This document shows, in pieces, positions 25,788 through 31,866 of a stretch of 31,866 nt of DNA. The first letter of the stretch is position 1; the number at the start of each line of letters is the position of its first letter. Made by a program: the position numbers and the translations under genes. The notes beneath the pieces were generated by a model. The model was not told the DNA's origin, ran no database searches, and was given only the letters and a program-made list of their open reading frames with translations. The DNA is from Sandaracinaceae bacterium (GTDB taxonomy: Bacteria; Myxococcota_A; Polyangia; Polyangiales; Houyiibacteriaceae): the NCBI GenBank assembly GCA_016706685.1, contig JADJJE010000010.1, positions 1 to 31,866 of the forward strand, given 5' to 3'.

Positions 25788-27840
25788 ATGTCCATGAAGA
25801 GAGTCCTGACCGCGTTCGTGCTCCTCGCGGGAGCCAGCCTCGGCCCGAGCGGGTGCGGCTCCGCGCCGCCACCGTGTGTGTGCCCGTGCGCCGAGGGCGT
25901 GGGGGCAGGCGCCGCGCCGGAAGCCGAAGCGCCGGCGGACGACGCGTGGGCCGGTGGCGAAGACACGAGCGGCGTGCAGCGCTTCGCCGTCCCCGTGACC
26001 GCGGAGCAGCCGAGCCAGGGGCCTGCGGACGCGCTGGTCACTATGGTGGTCTTCAGCGACTTCCAGTGCCCCTTCTGCGCTCGGTTGAACCCCACCATCG
26101 AGCAGCTGATGCGCGCCTACCCCACGCAGCTGCGCGTGGTGTGGCGCAACCTGCCGCTGGCCTTCCACCCGAACGCGATGCCCGCCGCCGAGGCCGCCAT
26201 GGAGGCCTTCGCGCAGGGCGGTGACCGGGCGTTCTGGCAGATGCGACCTGCTCTTCGAGCACCAGCGCGACCTCACGCGCGAGACCCTGGACCGCCTGGC
26301 CGCCCAGTTGGGCCTCGACACGCAGCGCTTCCAGGCCGCCATGGACAGCCACGCGCACCAGGACGCCATCGAGGCGGACATGGCGCTGGCGGAGCAGATC
26401 GGGGCCCAGGGCACGCCCAACTCGTTCTTGAACGGCGTGCAGGTCACCGGCGCACAGCCCTTTGAGTCGTTCGTCGAAGTCATGGACGCGGAGCTCGCGC
26501 ACGCCCAGCGGCTGGTGCGCGCCGGGACGCCGCAGGGTGAGGTGTACGCCGCCGTGACCCGCGACGGACTCACCGAAGTGCCGCCGCCACCCGATGCGCC
26601 CGAGCCGGAGTACCCAGCGCCGGCGCAGCCCGACCCGGCCGCTGTCTACCGCGTGCCGCTCGATGGCCGGCTGCCGCAGCGCGGCCCCAGCAACGCGCTG
26701 GTGACGGTGGTGGTGTTCAGCGACTTCCAGTGCCCCTTCTGCAGCCGCGTGGAGCCCACGTTCACCCGTCTGCTGGACACCTACGGTCGCGACCTGCGCG
26801 TGGTGTGGATGAACAACCCGCTCGCCTTCCACCAGAACGCGCTGCCTGCGGCCATCGCCGCCATGGAGGCCTTCCAGCAGGGCGGCGACGGATGTTCTGG
26901 GCGCTCCACGGAAAGCTCTTCGAGAACTCGAACGACCTCACGCGCGAGACCATCGAGCGGCTGGCGCAGGAGGTGGGTCTCGACATGGGGCAGCTTCGCG
27001 CGGCGCTCGACCAGCGCGAGCACGAGCAGGTCATCCTCGCCCAGCAGGCCTTGGCGGTGAGCCTGGGCGCCGCCGGGACACCATCGTCGTTCATCAACGG
27101 GCGGAACCTGCGCGGCGCGCAGCCCTACGAGGCGTTCGTTGTGGTGGTGGAGGAGGAGCTGGCCAAGGCGCGCGCGCTGGTGGCGCGGGGCACGCCGCGC
27201 GCGCGGGTGTACGCCCAGACCATCCGCGACGGCGCCACCACCCAGCAGATGCTCCCCACCACAGCTAGCGGTGATGAAGCGGCGGCTGCAAACCCGCGCA
27301 TCGAGCTGCCCGTCCCCCGCAGCGCCCCTTCCCGTGGACCGGCGCGCGCCACCGTGGTCATCCAAGAGGTGGGCGACTTCCAGTGCCCCTTCTGCTCGCG
27401 CGTGCAGCCCACCATCGCGCAGCTGCTGCAGGACTACGACCGCCTCGTGCGCCTGGTCTGGCGTGGACCATGCCGCTGCCCTTCCACCCCAACGCCACAT
27501 CGCGGCCCAGGCGGCGCGCGAGGTCTTCCGCCAGGGCGGGAACACTGCGTTCTGGGCCTACATCAGCCTGCTCTTTGTGAACCAGCAAGACCTCTCGCGC
27601 GACACGCTCGAGCGCCTGGCCCAGGAGGTGACCGGGGTCAACATGGCGCAGTTCCGCCAGGCCCTCGACACCGAGCGCCACCGCGCCGCCGTGGACGCCG
27701 ACTCCGCCGCGGTGCAGGCCGCCGGCATCACGGGCACGCCGGGCTTCGTGATCAACGGCGAGCACGTGTCGGGCGCCGTGCCCTACGAGCAGCTGGCCGC
27801 GGCCGTGGAACGCGCGCTCGCCGAGGCGGACGCCCGCTAG
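25788..27840 (+). CDS. Triple DsbA/thioredoxin-fold lipoprotein (frameshifted)
   Basis: ATG at 25788. The N-terminus MSMKRVLTAFVLLAGASLG with Cys near residue 23 resembles a signal peptide with a weak lipobox; a Cys-rich CVCPC and an Ala/Glu linker follow. Three homologous DsbA-like (Thioredoxin_4) domains follow: CPFC at 26067-26078, 26731-26742 and 27384-27395, each preceded by FxDFQ- or GDFQ-like sequence. Each domain has its own helical insert (LTRETLDRLAAQLGLD; LTRETIERLAQEVGLD; LSRDTLERLAQEVTGVN) and cis-Pro loop (GTPNSF, GTPSSF, GTPGFV). Between domains are Pro-rich linkers. Slips near 26240, 26888, 27465 and 27500 change frame, but the domains run on without gap; the total is about 684 residues. 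It likely handles disulfides in the periplasm. Confidence 0.8.
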
Positions 27841-27858
27841 CGCGCGAGTGAGCCGACC

Positions 27859-28941
27859 TCAGTCGAAGACCGCGTCGAGTCTCGGCAGAGAGGACGCGCA
27901 AAGAGTAGTCCACGAGTTCATCGCGGGTGGCGCGGGCGATGCGCTCCTCGGCGGAACCCGGCAGGACGCCGAACTTGAACGCGAGCTGCCGCGCAAGCAC
28001 CTCGCGTTGGCCGTTCAGGAGGCCCTCCTGGATGCCCTTGACGAGGGCCCTCCCCTGGATGCCCTTGACGAGGCCCTCCTGGAGGCCTTTGACGAGGCCC
28101 TTCCCGGATGCCTTCGGTGCGGCCCTTCAGCATGCCGCGTTGGATGAGTTGTTCGGCGAGGGTTCCCACTGGATCTCCATGGAAGGGTCGAGGTTTGCGC
28201 GGAGCAGGGCGTGCACCGCGTCCATGTCACCGTTGGCGGTTTCGAAAGTGTAGCGCAAGAGACGGGTGCGGTAGTCGCGGAACCCAGGATCCTGCGAGAG
28301 CGTACGGAGGTCGTCGACGATCAGCTCCAGCTCATCTTCGAGCGCCGACGCGGCGCGGCTTGCTGCAGAATGAAGTAGGCCACACGAAGCGAGACGCTGA
28401 GATCCGCCCGCGCGGCTAGCGTCTCAGGCGCGAAGCCCGCGAGGTCTTCGAGCAGATAGGTGCTCGAAGGGATGAAGGGCGCAACCAACGCTTCGAGGCC
28501 CGCTGGGAGCTTGAGGCGCTCCAGCATGGTGCGAGGAGCACGCCAGTCGGCGCCGTGGCTGATCACGAGCGGGATCACCGCCGTCAATGCCAAGCCCAGC
28601 CGCCGCTGTCGCTCCCAGAGCCGGACCTGCACACCCAGCGCTCGCAGGACCATGTCTGCGTCAGGCGCCGACTGCACCTCGGCGAAGATGTGCACCCACA
28701 GGGACTGGTCGAGCCCCGCGAAGGGCACCTCCCAGACCGCGTCGCTCTGCGCGCGTGCAGTAAGGCATCGACGATGCGCGCGGGCGCAGGTCGCAGGCGG
28801 CCCAGGTCCAGGCGGGCGAGCAGGTCAGCCGGGAGCACCGCCGCGATCGCGGAGCGCGCGTTGTCCAGCGACCTCGAGCGCGCTGCGGATGAGGCCGTCG
28901 TGCGGCTGGCCCTGCGCTGGCTTGGAGCGTTTGGATGCCAT
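27859..28941 (-). CDS. Rpn-family recombination-promoting nuclease / putative transposase-like protein (frameshifted)
   Basis: Starts MASKRSKPAQGQPHDGLIRS at 28941 and reads, across frames, to FAGLDQSLWVHIFAEVQSAP, VRLWERQRRLGLALTAVIPL, VISHGADWRAPRTM, then DLRTLSQDPGFRDYRTRLLR. Next comes a repeated VKGxQEGL tract, then LARQLAFKFGVLPGSAEERI and DELVDYSLRVLSA, with a likely stop at 27859-27861 after one slip. This is the layout of the Rpn/PF04754 PD-(D/E)XK family; the nuclease core is in the N-terminal half, and WVHIFAEVQ fits its E-x-Q/K strand. These proteins promote RecA-independent recombination in E. coli. It converges on the triple-DsbA gene with 18 bp between stops. Six or more indels break the frame. 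Confidence 0.7.
28019..28117. repeat. In-gene tandem repeat, four units of about 24 bp
   Basis: Units at 28019-28042, 28043-28069 (27 bp), 28070-28093 and 28094-28117, consensus GAGGCCCTCCTGGATGCCCTTGAC, the last more diverged. On the minus strand they encode the VKGxQEGL repeats of the Rpn-like nuclease. The units keep the frame, so copy number can change without breaking the gene. Confidence 0.8.
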
Positions 28942-29061
28942 GAGCGCCCCTTGTCGGTCCACCCAGAACGGGATTGCTCACGAGGTGTCCAGGAAGCCGA
29001 GCGCCGCTAGCGCCGCCACCCCGCGCCGGATCTCCGCTCCAGGCGGCGAGTGCGTTGACGG

Positions 29062-30400
29062 CTACGCGCCCGGCAGCGTGACCAGTGGGGTGCCCAGCAC
29101 CTCGAGCACGGTGCGGCCGAGCGCCAAGAGCCGCCCGTCATCGCCGCGCCGCCCCACCAGCTGCACGCCCAGCGGCCGCCCGTTCACCAGCACGGGCAGG
29201 CTGATGGCGGGGTTGCCGGCCGCGTTCAGCGCCGCGGTCCACGCGCCCAGCACGGCGGCCCGCTCGAAGCGCTCACCCGCATCGCACCCGCTCAGCTCCC
29301 CCACGGCGGGCGGCGGCACGGCCACGGTCGGCACCAGCCACACGTCCATGTCGGCGAAGAGCGCGTCCACGCGGGCGGTGATCACGTCGCGCGCCCGCAA
29401 CGCGGTGGCCTTGTCCACCTTCTGGCCCGCGCGTCGCGCAGCCAGCGCGTGGTGGGCTGCAAATAGCGCGGGGCCAGCACCGGCGTGTTGGCCACCAAGT
29501 ACTGAAAGATGGGCAGGAACTCCGCCCGCTGCCCACCAGCGGCTGGCCCTCGCCCACGTGGTGGCCCAGCGAGGCGAGCGCGCGCGCCACTTGCCCCACC
29601 GCGGCCTGCACCGTCGGGGTGCGCGGCGATGATGGAGGCTCTCCACGGTGACCGCCACGCGCAAGCGCGGTGGCGCCTGCCGGCACGCGGCCAAGAGCCC
29701 GGCGCCCTCGGGGAAGCCACACAGCGTGTCCAGCAGGGCGGCGGCGTCGGGCACGCTGCGCGCCAGTGGGCCCACCACCGAGATGCCGATGGTCTCGAAG
29801 GTCTCGTGCGGGTTGGGCACCAGCCCACGCGTGGCCTTGTGCCCCACCAGCCCGCAGAACGCCGCGGGGATGCGGATCGAGCCGCCCCCATCGCTGCCCG
29901 GCGCGATGGGCAGCAGCCCGCCCGCCACCGCCGCCGCCGAGCCCCCAGACGAGCCTCCCGCCGTGCGCGTGGGGTCCCACGGGTTGCGCGTGGGCGGCGC
30001 GAGGTCCGTCTCCACGAACGGCAAGATGGCCAGCTCCGACGTGCTGAGCTTCCCGGTGATCACCATGCCCGCGCGGCGCACCGTTTTGCTGGTGACGTCG
30101 TCCATGGGCGCCCGCATGTGCCGCCACGCGCGCGGGCCATCTGCGCCGGGGAAGCCCGGCCGTGAAGTGCAGGTCTTTCAGCCCGGTGGGCAGCCCCAAG
30201 CCGGCCCGCGCGGCGCGCTGGAGGGTCCCGCCGCCGCTCGGTCCAGCATGCGCGCGGCTCGCAGCGCCCGCGTACGCGTGCACGAAGGCCCTGACGCCCC
30301 GTCCCGCGGCGATGCGCTCGAGGTACGCGGCCGTCAGCGCCTCGCAGGTGACCTCACCTCGCCGCAGGGCTGCGGACTGATCGAGCGCCGACTGCGCCAT
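29062..30400 (-). CDS. Amidase signature family enzyme (frameshifted)
   Basis: Starts MAQSALDQSAALRRGEVTCE at 30400. It contains LPTGLKD (candidate catalytic Lys near 30178), TSKTVRRAGMVITGKLSTSE, TRNPWDPTRTAGGSSGGSAA (cis-Ser in the Gly/Ser loop) and GSDGGGSIRIPAAFCGLVGH (nucleophile Ser), then TRGLVPNPHETFETIGISVV, GPLARSVPDAAALLDTLCGF and NAAGNPAISLPVLVNGRPLG. The Ser-cisSer-Lys triad defines the family, which hydrolyses amide bonds; the substrate cannot be told. A corrected length of about 446 residues is normal. Slips lie near 30160 and several in 29480-29640. No gatB or gatC is nearby, so a stand-alone amidase is more likely than GatA. Confidence 0.8.
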
Positions 30401-30427
30401 GAGCTCGTCGTGGGGAGCACCCGGGCC

Positions 30428-30910
30428 TCAGCCCAGCCTTCGCCGCGCAGGTACTTCCCAATCAGCGTGGCGCTCGTCGTAGCTGCGCTGGAGCGCGCTG
30501 CGGACGAACGGCTCCACCACCTTGCCCACCCCAGCGGGATCTTGGCGTCGATGTCGAAGTGCACGATACGCGTGAGCCTGTCGGTGCCCAGCGGCTCCAC
30601 GGCCTGGTAGCCCGTGATGGTACGATGTTGCCGCGCGAGGTGCACCACGAAGTCGTAGCGCCCGGTGGCCCCGTCGGTCTGGTCTCCCTCGTGGAGGGGC
30701 GGTCGTCGCCCATGACCTTGCGCACCACGGCGGGCACGTCCTGGCTGGGCCAGGTCTTCACCTCGCGCACGCCCTGTCTCGGGTCGCGCTGGATGAGCTG
30801 TAGCGCATGCCCAGGATCTTGTGGGATCGTCTCCTGGTGTGCTCGCTCAGTGGATCTTGGCGATGAAGTTGACGGGTCGGTGGGGATCGTGGCGCAGTGT
30901 GACCTGGGTA
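30428..30910 (-). CDS. DUF2505/SRPBCC-like protein (frameshifted)
   Basis: Readable pieces on the minus strand: HTRRRSHKILGMR or, in another frame, HQETIPQDPG near 30830; ALQLIQRDPRQG; VKTWPSQDVPAVVRKVMGDD; VVHLARQHRTITGYQAVEPL; GTDRLTRIVHFDIDAKIPL; then a shifted VRSALQRSYDERHALIGKYL. The pattern of a ligand-cavity protein with a late amphipathic helix (EPFVRSALQ...YLRGE) matches DUF2505 or related SRPBCC proteins. Both ends are uncertain; the likely stop is a TGA at 30428-30430 after one slip. The amidase gene follows at 30400 in the same direction, so the two may form an operon. Confidence 0.5.
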
Positions 30911-31039
30911 GGCTGGGCCGGCGTTCATACCACCTTCCCATGCCTGGGGTGTAGCCCCTGCTCGACGCCTGGCCGCTCGCAGATAAATGCCCCGGAATCA
31001 CCCCCAGGGGCCGGAATGTTGGGTATAACGAACCCCTGA
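30911..31039. other. Divergent intergenic region
   Basis: It separates the minus-strand DUF2505-like gene from the plus-strand tandem pair. No clear promoter boxes are visible, but it must hold both start regions. CCCCGGAATCACC (30990-31002) and CCGGAATGTT (31011-31020) share a short core. Confidence 0.3.
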
Positions 31040-31042
31040 ATG

Positions 31043-31556
31043 ATGTCGGACAACAGTCGCACCACGACACGCTTACCGCCGGCGCGCCCTTTCGCACCGC
31101 CGGCTGGCCGAGCACCAGGGCCGCGACTATGGCGAGCTGGACGACGGCCGCGGGAAAGTGCGCATCTGGCACCTGGGTCACCGCATCGTTAAAGTTCGGA
31201 GTCGTCGGGGTCCATCTGCGAGGGCCACTCTCGGACTTCATCATCGCCTTCCACAAGAAGCACACCGAGGGCCACCCGCGGCCGTGGTTTCACGTTCGGC
31301 AACTGGATGACGCTGCTGGCCCACACCCCGAGGTGCGCCGCAACCTCACCGAGTGGCAGCGGCAGATGCGCTACGACGAGACCTACGTGGCGCACAACTC
31401 GCGCCTCCTGGCCATGGCGCGGAGCCTCGCCAACGGCGTGCTCGAGAACACCATCCACGTGCTGACCGACGAGGAAGCCCTGGACGACGTGCTGATCTCC
31501 GTGCGCAAGCGCACGAGCGTCGACGCACGTTTCCGGGTTAGGCCCAAGCCGATGAC
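31043..31556 (+). CDS. Unrecognised family protein, first tandem copy (frameshifted)
   Basis: ATG at 31043 (another at 31040). The readable order is APFRT and LAEHQGR (near 31084-31120 after shifts), GELDDGRGKVRIWHLGHRIV (about 31130-31190), DFIIAFHKKHTEGHPRPW (about 31230-31285), FGNWMTLLAHTPEVRRNLTE (31294-31353), MRYDETYVAHNSRLLAMARS, LANGVLENTIHVLTDEEALD and DVLISVRKRTSV. I do not recognise the family. It ends either at a TAG at 31539-31541 or at a TGA at 31553-31555 overlapping the next ATG; both need one slip. It resembles the following gene along the whole readable length. Confidence 0.5.
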
Positions 31557-31866
31557 GAAGTTCCCCACCCGCCCCCTCCGGGCGCGCCTTTCGCACGCTG
31601 CTGGCCGAGCACCAGGGGCGGGACGTCGAAGAGCTGGACGACGGGCGCGGGAAGGTGCGCCTCTGGCACCTGGGCACCACATCGGCATCTTCGAGTCGTC
31701 GGGCTCCATCTGCGAGGCCCACTCCGACCTTCATCGTCGCGTTCCACAAGAAGTACATCGAGGCCCACCCGCGGCATGGCGGCACACGTCCCGGCAACTG
31801 GACCGACCTGCAGGCCTACACGCCGGACGTGCGCCGCGGCCTCACCGAGTGGCAGCGCACCATGAA
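31552..31866 (+). CDS. Unrecognised family protein, second tandem copy (partial, runs off the end)
   Basis: ATG at 31552 reads MTKFPTRP, then with shifts RTLLAEHQGRD, EELDDGRGKVRLWHLG, IGIFESSGSICEAHSD, FHKKYIEAHPRHG, GNWTDLQAYTPDVRRGLTEW up to the window end. Each segment has a counterpart in the preceding gene about 490-505 bases earlier. The 3' part is outside the window. Confidence 0.5.
   Translation, partial: MTKFPTRPLRARLSHAAGRAPGAGRRRAGRRAREGAPLAPGHHIGIFESSGSICEAHSDLHRRVPQEVHRGPPAAWRHTSRQLDRPAGLHAGRAPRPHRVAAHHE

Noticed and set aside
25788..27840. Programmed ribosomal frameshifting in the triple-DsbA gene
   Set aside because: Slips occur at several unrelated places without a slippery heptamer plus structure, and many other genes here show the same kind of slip; sequencing error is simpler.
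28019..28117. CRISPR array
   Set aside because: Units are contiguous without unique spacers and encode a regular peptide repeat in a nuclease gene.

Overview
The window reads as a high-GC (about 70%) chromosomal segment of a myxobacterium-like organism, most likely Myxococcota of the Sandaracinus/Polyangiales type. I infer this from the gene content, not from a search: many lipoproteins with Asp/Gly-rich linkers, SPFH and SRPBCC paralogues, a lipoprotein with a PEP/pyruvate-binding domain, a GH44 lipoprotein, an ECF42-type sigma factor with a C-terminal extension, and multi-domain DsbA-like lipoproteins. No tRNA, rRNA, CRISPR array, insertion sequence or replication origin was seen.

Reading quality is uneven. 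From 1 to about 8,080, and again from about 28,000 to the right end, recognisable proteins can only be followed by hopping between the three frames of one strand every 30-200 bases. The centre (about 8,080-22,600) has only scattered single-base slips, often in C or G runs. This is what uncorrected indels near the ends of a thinly covered long-read contig look like. Broken genes are therefore annotated as single frameshifted CDSs unless noted.

Left part (1-9,182, all +): a secreted beta-helix-like protein; a Coq4-family protein; an unidentified coding-like stretch ending beside a 21-T tract; a block of three exported proteins with overlapping ends, finishing in a PEP/pyruvate-binding-domain lipoprotein; about 700 bases with no recognisable gene; and glycerol-3-phosphate dehydrogenase (glpD), which lacks its N-terminal FAD-binding motif.

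Centre-left (9,441-14,510): a membrane protein and two adjacent SRPBCC proteins on the minus strand. Divergent from them are two overlapping SPFH-domain proteins, one membrane-anchored and one a lipoprotein. Then come a DUF1016/YhcG-type PD-(D/E)XK nuclease with two in-gene palindromes and a small conserved protein with a premature TGA.

Centre (14,518-17,772): a terminator-like hairpin, an ECF42-like promoter, and a five-gene cassette: YciI/DGPF protein, ECF42 sigma factor, VOC protein, AHSA1/SRPBCC protein and GyrI-like protein. This looks like a self-regulated stress or detoxification unit.

Centre-right (17,817-25,734): a small orphan protein, a GH44 glycoside hydrolase lipoprotein, a minus-strand PH-like/membrane protein, a TTG-started secreted protein overlapping a multihaem cytochrome c gene, an SRAP (YedK) DNA-repair protein, and a nitronate monooxygenase followed at once by an HxlR regulator.

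Right part (25,788-31,866): one long lipoprotein with three tandem DsbA/thioredoxin-like domains; convergent to it an Rpn-family (PD-(D/E)XK) nuclease with an in-gene 24-bp repeat; an amidase-signature enzyme; a DUF2505/SRPBCC-like protein; and two tandem paralogues of an unrecognised family, the second running off the end.
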